64,000 nucleotides of DNA from Thermophilibacter immobilis (lineage in GTDB: Bacteria > Actinomycetota > Coriobacteriia > Coriobacteriales > Atopobiaceae): positions 930,001-994,000 of the forward strand of contig NZ_CP063767.1 of NCBI RefSeq assembly GCF_015277515.1, read 5' to 3'. Of the stretch, positions 8,933 through 19,107 are shown piece after piece. The notes under the pieces are model-generated. The model saw only the letters and a list, made by a program, of their open reading frames with translations, ran no database searches and was not told the DNA's origin. Numbering within the stretch: position 1 is the first letter of the stretch; each line of letters begins with the position of its first letter. The position numbers and the translations under genes are program-made.

Positions 8933-11362
8933 CTAGATCTGGTAGTACCAGCTTCCCGGTTCTCCCTTGGTGAAATTGGGATTGAAGTAGGGATCTCCCT
9001 CTACGAAGTACCGTGCCCATCGGTAGTTGAGGTACGAGACCTCGCGGTGGAAGCGCACCTTCTTCTCCACGTTGTTCTCATCGCCCCGCGAGAGGGACTC
9101 GTAGTGGTAGAGCTCCACCTCCGGGGTATACACGACGAGCCTCTCGGCATCTCTGACCTTGAGGCAGTAGTCGACGTCGTTAAAGGCCACCTGCAGTTCC
9201 TCGGTGTACCCCCCTGCCTCGTCAAAGACGCTTCGTTTGGTCATCATGCAGGCTGCCGTGACCGCGCTCAGCTCCCTCTGGGCGTCAAGGAGGGCGAAGT
9301 AGCCCCAGTTGTTGCGCGGAAGTGCATGTCCGAGCATTCCTGCGGCAGAGGAGCTGATGGTGAGCCCGGCATGTTGGATGGTGCTGTCGCGGTAGAGCAG
9401 GCGTACGCCCACTATGCCCACGTCTTCGCGGGAGCAGAGGCCGAGCATGACCTCAATCCAGTCCGGGGTTATGACCTCGGTGTCGTTGTTAAGTAGGAGC
9501 AGGTATTCCCCTCGAGCCTTCTGCACCCCAAAGTTCATGAGCTTGGAGAAATTAAACTCACCGGGCCAGTGTTCGACTCTTATCTTGTCGGGATGTTCCT
9601 GCTGGATGCGCTCATAGTAGGAGAAGGTCTCGGGAATCTCGCTGTTGTTCTCTATGACGACGATCTCATAGTTCTCATAGGTAGACGTGGAGAGAATGGA
9701 CTGCAGGCAGACATCGAGAACGTCCGTGTAATCCTTTGAGGGAATGATAATGGAGACGAGGGGGCGCTCTTCGGGAACGTCATAGATGACGCGATAGGTG
9801 AAGGGACGACGGGACGGGGAGACCTTGGCGCGCAGTCCCATCCGGCCAAGGTGGGCTTGGACGGCCCTGATGCCCGCCTTGGTCGCATAGGACTTGCTCC
9901 CGGCATTCTCGGCCGTCGATCCCTTTGTCATACGCCAGTGGTAGAGGACCTTGGGCACGTGGTGCACGTGACGGGCCTTCTCGACGGCTTGAAGAACCAT
10001 GTTGTGGTCCTGAGCACCATCGAACTCAGGTCTGTTGGGCTCGAGCGTTTCTAGCAGGGATCTGCGAATGGTCATGAGGTGGCAGATGTAGTTGTTGTTC
10101 CTGAGGAGGTCTATATCAAAGTCGGGCTTGAAGAAGGGCTGCGTGTACGTTCCGTCAGGCAATAGCTTGTCCTCGTCGCAGTAGAGCACATCCGTGTCCC
10201 TGCGCTCATTGAGGGCATGAGCGTACTCGAAGAGGATGTCGGGCTCCAGGACGTCGTCATGGTCGAAGAAACAGACGAAGTCACCTGTTACCACCTCGAT
10301 TCCCCTATTGGTGTTCTCGGAGATGCCGAGGTTCTGCTCGAGCGTGACAAGGCGGATGCGCTCGTCCGACTCTACACGCGTTCGTACCTCGGTTGAGAGC
10401 TTCTCGTCCTCGGGGCTGGCGTTCACGAGTACGAGTTCCCAGCTCTGATAGCTCTGGAAGAGGACTGATTCGACCATCTCATTAAAGAGCCTTAGCGGAG
10501 TCTTGAAAAGGGGAACCACGATGCTAAAGCGCGGGCTGTCGCGAAGCTCGATTCTTGACTCCTTGGCAATGGTGCCTATGCTCGCCTTCTTCTGGGCAAA
10601 CCACCAATTGTAGTCGGGGTTGAACTGAGCACTCTCGGTGTGCTTTCTGGTGGTGTCCCTCAGCTCCCTGAGGACGGGGCGATCCAGCACCTCGAAGCTG
10701 GAGAAGGCGGGATGATTCTCGTCGGTTATGTCAAAGACGAGGCGCTGGAGAATCGCTGGAACGCGAATAGAAAACTGCAGCTCGCGACGATGCTTTGTAT
10801 CGGAAAAGGGCACCTTTACGCATGCGTCACCCATAATGATGGGGTTGACGGGAATTTGCTCAAGGGTCGACGTGAGACACCGCAGAGACGCCTTGTTGTC
10901 GGTGCGATACGGCTCGCGCAGCATGCCCCGCAAGATGAAGTCTGGCCCGTCTTCGATGCAGTCCCAGAACTCCATGGTGGCGCTGTCATACATGTCGACG
11001 CGATCGAAATCGCGGATTTCCTCGCAGAGCGACTTGCGCAGTCGATAGTTGAGGCGTGACTCCCACTTTGCCGCAGAGAAGGATAGTGCGTAGGACTGAG
11101 ATGAGAGAATGGAGCCTGCCTCGCCCTCCTCGCTTAGGGTCACCTGGCAGCTTCTGGTGTCGAGCATGGGGAAGGCGGCCACGAACTGACGGCTCTCGTG
11201 CTCTTGGAATGAGGGAACCTCATGAATGGAGCAAGGAACCGCTGCCGTGCCGCTCGTCTGGGCCTTGATTGACACGCTGCGGGAGTCGGGTAGATCGTGT
11301 GCCTCAAAGCGAACGAAAACCTTGCCGCTTCCTCTGCAGGTTCCGCTTGCTACTAGTCTCAT
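8933..11362 (-). CDS. Tandem-domain family 2 glycosyltransferase
   Basis: About 809 residues. A ~270-residue N-terminal region without recognised motif is followed by two GT-A domains. The first begins RFSIVVPLFKTPLRLFNEMV with CFFDHDDVLEPD as its metal site (about residues 277-480). The second begins PLVSIIIPSKDYTDVLDVCL and carries LLLLNNDTEVI (about 534-760). ATG 11362 is chosen over TTG 11398 because GAAGGAAGG precedes it and the protein then starts MRLV, like the MRIR start of its paralogue at 22,919. Two-domain enzymes of this kind often add alternating sugars during polymer synthesis. It lies downstream of the minus-strand GT4 gene, likely in one operon. Confidence 0.88.
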   Translation of the reverse strand: MRLVASGTCRGSGKVFVRFEAHDLPDSRSVSIKAQTSGTAAVPCSIHEVPSFQEHESRQFVAAFPMLDTRSCQVTLSEEGEAGSILSSQSYALSFSAAKWESRLNYRLRKSLCEEIRDFDRVDMYDSATMEFWDCIEDGPDFILRGMLREPYRTDNKASLRCLTSTLEQIPVNPIIMGDACVKVPFSDTKHRRELQFSIRVPAILQRLVFDITDENHPAFSSFEVLDRPVLRELRDTTRKHTESAQFNPDYNWWFAQKKASIGTIAKESRIELRDSPRFSIVVPLFKTPLRLFNEMVESVLFQSYQSWELVLVNASPEDEKLSTEVRTRVESDERIRLVTLEQNLGISENTNRGIEVVTGDFVCFFDHDDVLEPDILFEYAHALNERRDTDVLYCDEDKLLPDGTYTQPFFKPDFDIDLLRNNNYICHLMTIRRSLLETLEPNRPEFDGAQDHNMVLQAVEKARHVHHVPKVLYHWRMTKGSTAENAGSKSYATKAGIRAVQAHLGRMGLRAKVSPSRRPFTYRVIYDVPEERPLVSIIIPSKDYTDVLDVCLQSILSTSTYENYEIVVIENNSEIPETFSYYERIQQEHPDKIRVEHWPGEFNFSKLMNFGVQKARGEYLLLLNNDTEVITPDWIEVMLGLCSREDVGIVGVRLLYRDSTIQHAGLTISSSAAGMLGHALPRNNWGYFALLDAQRELSAVTAACMMTKRSVFDEAGGYTEELQVAFNDVDYCLKVRDAERLVVYTPEVELYHYESLSRGDENNVEKKVRFHREVSYLNYRWARYFVEGDPYFNPNFTKGEPGSWYYQI

Positions 11363-11451
11363 GTGCCTTCCTTCAATGGAGAAGATGCGTCCAAGCAATG
11401 ATAGCGACCTCGGGGAGTTTCCTAGAATCCTACGTGAAATACGTAGAAACC

Positions 11452-13044
11452 CTAAGAGAACCTTGTGGCTCTGTGGCGTAGAAAGGCTCCCTTTATGATG
11501 CGGGGAACATATGTGAACACAAGACCCACCTTGAGGGAGGTTGATCCAGTGACCTTGCGAAAGGCGCTTCTTAGGTCGTCTGTCTGCGCCTCGAGCGAGA
11601 TGACCTTAGCCTCAAGCTGAGCAACCTTTGTTTGTTGCCTCAGGATGGCCTGACGATGACTTTGTTCAAGGTTTTCGAGATGGGAGCGATAGGCACAGAG
11701 AAGCTCAGACCACATGGTAGCGTTGAGCGAGCTGCTCGGGGCTGGGCGATAGGGTTCGAGAGAGCTGACAAAGCAAGAGTGCCAGAAGCCCTCGTAGTCG
11801 TAGGAAATGATGCCTTCCACGAAGGCTCTTCCCGCCGTTCCCAGGCCACGGGCGTACGTCTTGTCCGTGAGGATGCGGGCAAGCGCATTGGCAGCCGCTT
11901 CGGAATCTCCTTGGGCAACCCTGACGACTCCTTTATTTCCCGCAACAAGCGTGAGATAGGGAAGGTCATAGATGACACAGGGGAGTCCGGTTGCGAGGGC
12001 CTCACCGAGCGCCAAAGACCAGCCCTCCCTTTCGGAGGTCAGAAGAAAGGCGTCTGCGGACTGATAGAAGGCAGCCATGTCCTGTTCTCTTTGGGGTCCA
12101 CAGAAGACGATATGGTCCTCAAGGGGTGTGTCCACAAGGGCTGCCCGCATCCTGTCGGCGATTTCTTGATCTTCGGGTCCGATGAGCAGAAGCTGCGCAT
12201 CGGGAACCCGTCTGACGAGTTCGAACATAATGGGAATGACGCGTTCTGGGCATTTGTCCACATGAAGACGAGCAGGCCATATGATGGTGTGCCCTTGGAG
12301 AGCCGCTGCCTCGTCGGGGGGCTCAAGGGTGATTGGGTTATTAGTTACCATCACGTTACTATTGAAGTTACTCCAGAAAAGACGGTCCATCTCGCTGAGG
12401 CAGATGATGCCGCTTGCAAGCTCGTATTGGAGGGGAATATCCGCGTACCTGGCTGGCATATCGGAGTCAAGGAAGAACATCGTGAACGAGCTCTGAATGT
12501 AAAGGAATGTTGAGATGCCTAAGCTTCTTGCGGCAATAATGTCAAAGGCAAGCGTGTCCGAGAACCAATGAGTGAACACGAGGGTATCAACCGCGTTCTC
12601 TTGCAGGGTGTCCAGTAGCCTCTTGCACCTAGGTGCATAGCCGTCCTTAGTCATTCCGACGAAGGTGGGTAGAACGATCCTCTTCACCCCCTCGGGAAGC
12701 TCAAAGTCGTCCTCTCCAGGTTTGACATTAGTGAGAAGAATGACGTTGAGCCCCATGTTAAGCCACAGGTTCGTGAGGTCACGCGTGACCCTTTCCCCGC
12801 CCCCGATTCCTAGGGCGTGAAAGAAAATGGCGACGGTTCTTATCTCTGAACGTGTCGTGCGCAGGGAGCGAGCGCTGTTTGCAATGCGTATGAGCTCACT
12901 TGGCTTATCCCAGTAGCGTTGTGCAAGGAGGGGAATAGCCGCTTCGGGAGTATGCTCGGCGAGGAGCTTATCAAAGTCGGCGGGACAGGAGATGCTCTCG
13001 CCGCCCGATCCATCCGAAACGCCTTCAGACTCTATGGAACTCAT
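11452..13044 (-). CDS. Family 4 glycosyltransferase with C-terminal coiled coil
   Basis: About 530 residues. After a ~65-residue acidic leader, a GT-B fold starts at VAIFFHALGIGGGERVTRDL. The C-terminal donor domain includes IIWPARLHVDKCPERVI and the SEREGWSLALGEALATGLPC motif of GT4 enzymes. Residues ~455-500 form a short coiled coil (QQTKVAQLEAKVISLEAQ), as seen in some polysaccharide enzymes that assemble into complexes. The start at 13044 is an ATG with a weak GGTGGTGAC upstream. It is divergent from the GH25 gene across 125 nt and is followed by the two-domain GT2 gene about 90 nt downstream on the same strand. Confidence 0.88.
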   Translation of the reverse strand: MSSIESEGVSDGSGGESISCPADFDKLLAEHTPEAAIPLLAQRYWDKPSELIRIANSARSLRTTRSEIRTVAIFFHALGIGGGERVTRDLTNLWLNMGLNVILLTNVKPGEDDFELPEGVKRIVLPTFVGMTKDGYAPRCKRLLDTLQENAVDTLVFTHWFSDTLAFDIIAARSLGISTFLYIQSSFTMFFLDSDMPARYADIPLQYELASGIICLSEMDRLFWSNFNSNVMVTNNPITLEPPDEAAALQGHTIIWPARLHVDKCPERVIPIMFELVRRVPDAQLLLIGPEDQEIADRMRAALVDTPLEDHIVFCGPQREQDMAAFYQSADAFLLTSEREGWSLALGEALATGLPCVIYDLPYLTLVAGNKGVVRVAQGDSEAAANALARILTDKTYARGLGTAGRAFVEGIISYDYEGFWHSCFVSSLEPYRPAPSSSLNATMWSELLCAYRSHLENLEQSHRQAILRQQTKVAQLEAKVISLEAQTDDLRSAFRKVTGSTSLKVGLVFTYVPRIIKGAFLRHRATRFS

Positions 13045-13138
13045 GTCACCACCAGTACGTTACTTTTACAGCAATATGCCTCTATTATGGCTCAGATGAA
13101 TGCTCGGCTAAAATACTCTCGCTTGATAAATGCGACTT

Positions 13139-13150
13139 AAACGTAGCTTA
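13139..13150 (+). promoter_or_regulatory. AAACGTAGCTTA element upstream of the GH25 gene
   Basis: The 12-mer AAACGTAGCTTA, flanked so that TTAA occurs on both sides of its core, lies 19 nt before the start codon. Nearly the same 12-mer occurs upstream of the amidase gene at 27719-27730. A shared regulatory element is possible but unproven. Confidence 0.3.
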
Positions 13151-13169
13151 AACACATAGGGAGTAAGAA

Positions 13170-14780
13170 ATGGTTCTTAAAAGCAAATCGCCCGCGTCGA
13201 GTTCCTCCAAGCGTTCAGGACATGCCGTCACGCGAAGAGACGTCCTGGGTCTCATGGTGGGCGCCGGAGCCGTCATGGTGGGTGCCGTTCCCACAACGGC
13301 GGCCGCAGACGAGACGACTGAGGACACGGAAGACGAGTACGTCGCAAATAGCTGGCGCTACGAGGACGGCCAGCCCATTGATGACGTCGCGCTGATGACT
13401 CGCCTCTCACCTCAAAGCCTTACGACCGCTTGGAGCAAAGACAGCGACGGAAACTGGTGTAATAGCGTTGGTAACCCTATTCCAGGAGCCCCGCTACGTG
13501 GTATTGACGTGAGCGAGTGGCAAAAGGAGGTTGACTGGAGCTCCGCTCAGCAAGATGGAACTGACTATGTGATTATCCGCGCCGCAGCATTTGCGGGATA
13601 CTCAAGCAGCGCAAAGCGGTGGGGCAAGGATTACTGCTGGGATCAGAACGCCACAGAATGCGATAGCCTCGGCATTCCCTACGGGGCCTACATCTATTCC
13701 TACGCCACGAGCGTGGAGGGCGCAGTAAAGGAGGCAGACTATATCCTTAGCCTGCTCAAGGGGCACAGCCCAACCTATCCCGTCTACCTCGACCTGGAAG
13801 ACAACAGCATCTTGGGAGCCGATCTAAACGCGATTGCGAGGGCATTTTGCGAGCGCGTAGAGAGCGCGGGATATCAGGCGGGGGTCTACGCGAACCTGTA
13901 CTGGTGGAACAATTACCTTACGGATACGAGCCTGAGTAACTGGACTCGTTGGGTTGCCCAGTATAACGTCACCTGCGACTATGGTGGACGCTACGACATG
14001 TGGCAGGCTACTAGCAGGGGGAGCGTCGACGGCATCAGCGGCAGCGTTGACATTAATTTTGACTTTGTTGGTCTGAGCAGTGACTATGCGAACCAAACGA
14101 CATGGAGTCGCCTTTACGGTCAGGATCAGCTTGACACCATGCAGCGTATTGCCGAGACGGGCTGGTCCTCCTCAAGCTCCGTTGTCGTTGCTACGCAGGA
14201 TACATTCTGGGATACGCTTTGCGCCAGCTCATTGGCGGGGTCGTTGGACTGTCCTCTTCTTCTTACTTCGTCCAGTTCGCTCTCCTCACAGGCAAGAGTG
14301 GCGCTGCAGGAGCTCGGGGCCACGACCGCCTACGTCGTGGGCGGCCCCGTTGCCGTGTCGAGCTCCGTCGACTCCCAGATACGGGCGGCGGGCTGCCCGA
14401 CCGTGGAGCGCGTCTACGGGCAGGACCAGCAGGGCACCGCGCGGGCGGTGGCCGAGAAGCTCGGTAAAGACCATGCTGACACGTGCATAATCGCCACGTC
14501 ATGGAAATTCCAGGATGCCCTAAGCATCTCTCCCTATGCATACGCATATAAGGTACCCATCTTCCTGTGCGACTCAGGCACAAACGCGCTTGCTGAGGCC
14601 ACGCTTCAGATGATAAGAAACATGGGATTCTCGAAGGCGGTCATTGTGGGTGGTCCCGTTGCGGTTGACAGTGGGGTGGAAGTACAGCTAAAAAAGTCCG
14701 GCATTTCATCTGTTCAACGAGTGTACGGTCAAACGGAATACGAGACGAGCCAGGCCATTGCCGAGTGGGAGCTTGCGTAG
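13170..14780 (+). CDS. Secreted GH25 lysozyme with CWB2 repeats, ended early by an amber codon
   Basis: 536 residues as translated. A twin-arginine-like signal (TRRDVLGLMVGAGAVMVGA) precedes a GH25 muramidase domain at about residues 110-300 (GIDVSEWQKEVDW, YVIIRAA, YPVYLDLED), which cleaves peptidoglycan glycan strands. CWB2 repeats follow (WSRLYGQDQLDTMQRIAETG; VERVYGQDQQGTARAVAEKL; VQRVYGQTEYETSQAIAEWE). TAG at 14778-14780 interrupts the third repeat; the same frame continues to 15023 with the rest of that repeat. The paralogue at 15,106-16,950 has GAG (Glu) at the matching position, so a single G-to-T change explains the stop. The start is an ATG with AGGGAG upstream. Losing the third repeat probably weakens wall attachment. 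Confidence 0.9.
   Translation: MVLKSKSPASSSSKRSGHAVTRRDVLGLMVGAGAVMVGAVPTTAAADETTEDTEDEYVANSWRYEDGQPIDDVALMTRLSPQSLTTAWSKDSDGNWCNSVGNPIPGAPLRGIDVSEWQKEVDWSSAQQDGTDYVIIRAAAFAGYSSSAKRWGKDYCWDQNATECDSLGIPYGAYIYSYATSVEGAVKEADYILSLLKGHSPTYPVYLDLEDNSILGADLNAIARAFCERVESAGYQAGVYANLYWWNNYLTDTSLSNWTRWVAQYNVTCDYGGRYDMWQATSRGSVDGISGSVDINFDFVGLSSDYANQTTWSRLYGQDQLDTMQRIAETGWSSSSSVVVATQDTFWDTLCASSLAGSLDCPLLLTSSSSLSSQARVALQELGATTAYVVGGPVAVSSSVDSQIRAAGCPTVERVYGQDQQGTARAVAEKLGKDHADTCIIATSWKFQDALSISPYAYAYKVPIFLCDSGTNALAEATLQMIRNMGFSKAVIVGGPVAVDSGVEVQLKKSGISSVQRVYGQTEYETSQAIAEWELA
14313..14462. repeat. 150-bp inverted repeat, copy A
   Basis: This segment of the GH25 gene is the reverse complement of 15670-15819 with one mismatch in 150 bp (GTC versus ATC, a Val/Ile codon). 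Outside it the two genes diverge clearly at the DNA level. It encodes the junction of the first and second CWB2 repeats, in frame in both genes. Recent gene conversion or repeated recombination is implied. Confidence 0.95.
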
Positions 14781-15023
14781 GGCATGGTCAGCACCAATAT
14801 GGCCGTTGCAACAGGCGTTACGTTCTATGACGCCCTTACGGGTGGAGCACTCTGCGGCAGGAACAACTCCGTCCTCGTGATCACAAGCGATACGAATCGC
14901 GTCTGTTTGACGGACTTCGTCGCATCTCAGAAAAATGAGGTGGACAAGGGGTACGTGCTGGGCGGTCCCATTGCCGTTTCTGAAGCCAGCTGGATTATCC
15001 TTCTGAGAAACTATCTGTACTAG
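14781..15023 (+). pseudogene. Orphaned C-terminal end of the third CWB2 repeat
   Basis: This stretch is in the same frame as the GH25 gene, directly after its TAG. It encodes the missing part of the third CWB2 repeat: MAVATGVTFYDALTGGALCG, then NNSVLVITSD and GYVLGGPIAVSEASW, ending at TAG 15021-15023. It matches the C-terminus of the convergent CWB2 protein. No ribosome binding site supports independent translation from ATG 14784. It would be used only by stop-codon readthrough, reversion or DNA inversion. Confidence 0.8.
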
Positions 15024-15042
15024 GATTTCTTACGTAGAGACA

Positions 15043-15074
15043 CGAGGGGGCCGAGGAAATCCTCGGCCCCCTCG
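15043..15074. terminator. Bidirectional hairpin between convergent CWB2 genes
   Basis: A perfect 14-bp GC-rich stem (15043-15056 with 15061-15074) closes an AAAT loop, 20 nt after the plus-strand stop and 32 nt before the minus-strand stop. There is no T-tract on either side. Confidence 0.7.
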
Positions 15075-15105
15075 CCTTAGAGAGTCAGAAGCTCAGTGGC
15101 GATTT

Positions 15106-16950
15106 CTAGGAAGTCGCGAGTATGAGCTTCTTCCACACCGAGGAGGAGACGGCGATATTCCCACCAAAGACGTTACCCTCTCCAATCGATGCAGCGTGCG
15201 TGCTTATGAAGCCATCGATGGCAGAGGTGTTCGCATCGCTTGCAAGTACGAGGACGGAGTTGTTCCTACCGCAGAGCGCGGACCCGGTCAGGGCATCCCA
15301 GTAGGTCTCGCCAGTGGCCACTCCCATGCCCGACGCGCTCATGCCCTCGCTCAGGGAAAACTCGGCCAGTGCGGCGCTCGTCTCATATCCCGTCTGCCCA
15401 TAGACCCGCTTAACCGCGCTGCCGGTAAGGCCAAGCGAAGAGAGCTGGGCCTCGACGCTCGATGACACTGCAACGGGGCCGCCGGCAATGATGACACGGG
15501 TGTAACCGCCAGACGAGATGGCTTTGAGCGTCTCCTGGGACAAGGCGTTGGTGGACGTCTCGGCGAGGAAGATGGGCGCTCCCTTTACGTAGGAGTAAGG
15601 GCCAGAGGACAGCGCGTCCTGAAATCCGTTCGAAGTTGCGATAATGCAGGTCGAAGATCGGGCAGAGGAGAGCTTCTCGGCCACCGCCCGCGCGGTGCCC
15701 TGCTGGTCCTGCCCGTAGACGCGCTCCACGGTCGGGCAGCCCGCCGCCCGTATCTGGGAGTCGACGGAGCTCGACACGGCAACGGGGCCGCCCACGATGT
15801 AGGCGGTCGTGGCCCCGAGTCGAGCTATCTCATCTGCTGCTTCCTGAGGCAGAGAATCCTGGCTGCAAAGGAGAATCGGTGCGTCATAGGCACCGGCGAG
15901 CGACGCGGCGGAAAGGGCGTCCCAGTACGTTTCCTGCGTGGCTATGATGACCGTGGAAGATCTGGAGAACCCTGCCTGCGAGATTTCCTCCATGGTCCCA
16001 AGCTGGTCCTGGCCGTAGAGGCGCGTCCATACCTCCGAGCTCTCGGAAAGAAAGCCGAGACAGTCTGCAAGTTCGTTGCGATAGCGATTCTCCCAGCCGG
16101 CCCAATACTGCGATTGCGCGTGGTAGCGAGCCCTGACGTTATCCACCACGAAATTACAAAGGGTTGTGACAAACTGCACGTCGCTCATCGAATCGTTGAC
16201 CCCTGAGTTCTTGATGAACCAGTTGCCACCGTAGTAGTATCCCTGCTTCACATAGCTGGCTCCGCCTCCAGGACCAAACAGGCTGCTCAGGCCCCAGCAG
16301 AGGCCTTTTATGCAATCAGGACGCGAGTCGATGTCGATGCCCATGGCGATCATGCTGCCCCGAACTCCCGTGGAGCCGCTGTAGTACTGGACGTAGGCCC
16401 AGTAGTTCTGGAGCTGCGAGAACTCGGTGGGATTGGCAGCATAGGCCGCGTGCCATGCCGTGTTGAGGTCATTGCCCAGCTGCGTGTAGGCACCGTTGCT
16501 GCGGGTCTCCCCCGTGACATCCCAATCGTAGTTGTCTCCGATCACCTTGAGGCAACTGTATGTCGTGGGGTTGTAGTTATAGACGGCCTCAAGAAACGAT
16601 CCAAGCGTATGGCGGTTGTCGAACTGGAAGTAGCCCAGTGCGTGATAGCCATCCCCATAGCTCAGGCCCTGATCGTAGTTCTGGCCGCTTTCGTACTTGC
16701 AGTGAGAGAGCATCTCTGCGGAAAGCTCCATGGGCTCGATGCTGCTCACGGACCTTGTGGACATGAGGGACATAACCGATGGCGCACTATCCGATACGCC
16801 CATGTCAAAGAAGTCCGTCCTGTCGATTACCGTCCCGTACTGGTCCTCGATAACGTCGGCCGAGGCGGGAGAGGCCCAGAGAAAGGAACAGAGGAATGCG
16901 AGGACGGAGAACAGGATGCCCAAGGTCAAGCTTCTGCGTTTTTGTTGCAT
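15106..16950 (-). CDS. Secreted CWB2-repeat protein with lysozyme-like N-terminal domain
   Basis: 614 residues. A Sec signal peptide (LTLGILFSVLAFLCSFLWASPASA) precedes a ~250-residue domain containing CKYESGQNYDQGLSYGDG and HALGYFQFDNRHTLGSFLEA. This pattern of a Glu-Ser-Gly followed by a Gly-Tyr-Phe-Gln-Phe stretch recalls lysozyme-like or lytic transglycosylase folds, but I cannot assign a family. Three complete CWB2 repeats occupy the C-terminal ~300 residues (WTRLYGQDQLGTMEEISQAG; VERVYGQDQQGTARAVAEKL; VKRVYGQTGYETSAALAEFS), a module that binds secondary wall polymers. ATG 16950 has AGGAGG 6 nt upstream. It converges on the GH25 gene and shares a 150-bp inverted repeat with it. It is probably a peptidoglycan hydrolase. 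Confidence 0.82.
   Translation of the reverse strand: MQQKRRSLTLGILFSVLAFLCSFLWASPASADVIEDQYGTVIDRTDFFDMGVSDSAPSVMSLMSTRSVSSIEPMELSAEMLSHCKYESGQNYDQGLSYGDGYHALGYFQFDNRHTLGSFLEAVYNYNPTTYSCLKVIGDNYDWDVTGETRSNGAYTQLGNDLNTAWHAAYAANPTEFSQLQNYWAYVQYYSGSTGVRGSMIAMGIDIDSRPDCIKGLCWGLSSLFGPGGGASYVKQGYYYGGNWFIKNSGVNDSMSDVQFVTTLCNFVVDNVRARYHAQSQYWAGWENRYRNELADCLGFLSESSEVWTRLYGQDQLGTMEEISQAGFSRSSTVIIATQETYWDALSAASLAGAYDAPILLCSQDSLPQEAADEIARLGATTAYIVGGPVAVSSSVDSQIRAAGCPTVERVYGQDQQGTARAVAEKLSSARSSTCIIATSNGFQDALSSGPYSYVKGAPIFLAETSTNALSQETLKAISSGGYTRVIIAGGPVAVSSSVEAQLSSLGLTGSAVKRVYGQTGYETSAALAEFSLSEGMSASGMGVATGETYWDALTGSALCGRNNSVLVLASDANTSAIDGFISTHAASIGEGNVFGGNIAVSSSVWKKLILATS
15670..15819. repeat. 150-bp inverted repeat, copy B
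   Basis: Reverse-complement partner of 14313-14462 with one mismatch. The 1,207 bp between the copies (14463-15669) contains the C-terminal ends of both convergent genes, and inversion would exchange these ends in frame. Confidence 0.95.
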
Positions 16951-17159
16951 AGGGTACCTCCTGGTAAATGAAGCATCGATCCTCTCGGACGCGTCGAGAG
17001 GTCTTTTGAGAACTTGCAGCTTCGTCGAAATATGGTCTTCGTCTCGTGCGGAGTCTTCTAAAGGGTCCCCTGCGTCTACACTTCATCGCATGGGCTATCG
17101 TAGAGAGCGATACCTATACTATACGAACGCTACGCAAGAGTACACGGGAGGCTCAACCC

Positions 17160-19107
<1,948 letters not shown>

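Noticed and set aside
14784-15023. Separate small gene after the GH25 stop
   Set aside because: It is in frame with the GH25 gene, continues its third repeat and has no ribosome binding site, so it is treated as the cut-off end of that gene.
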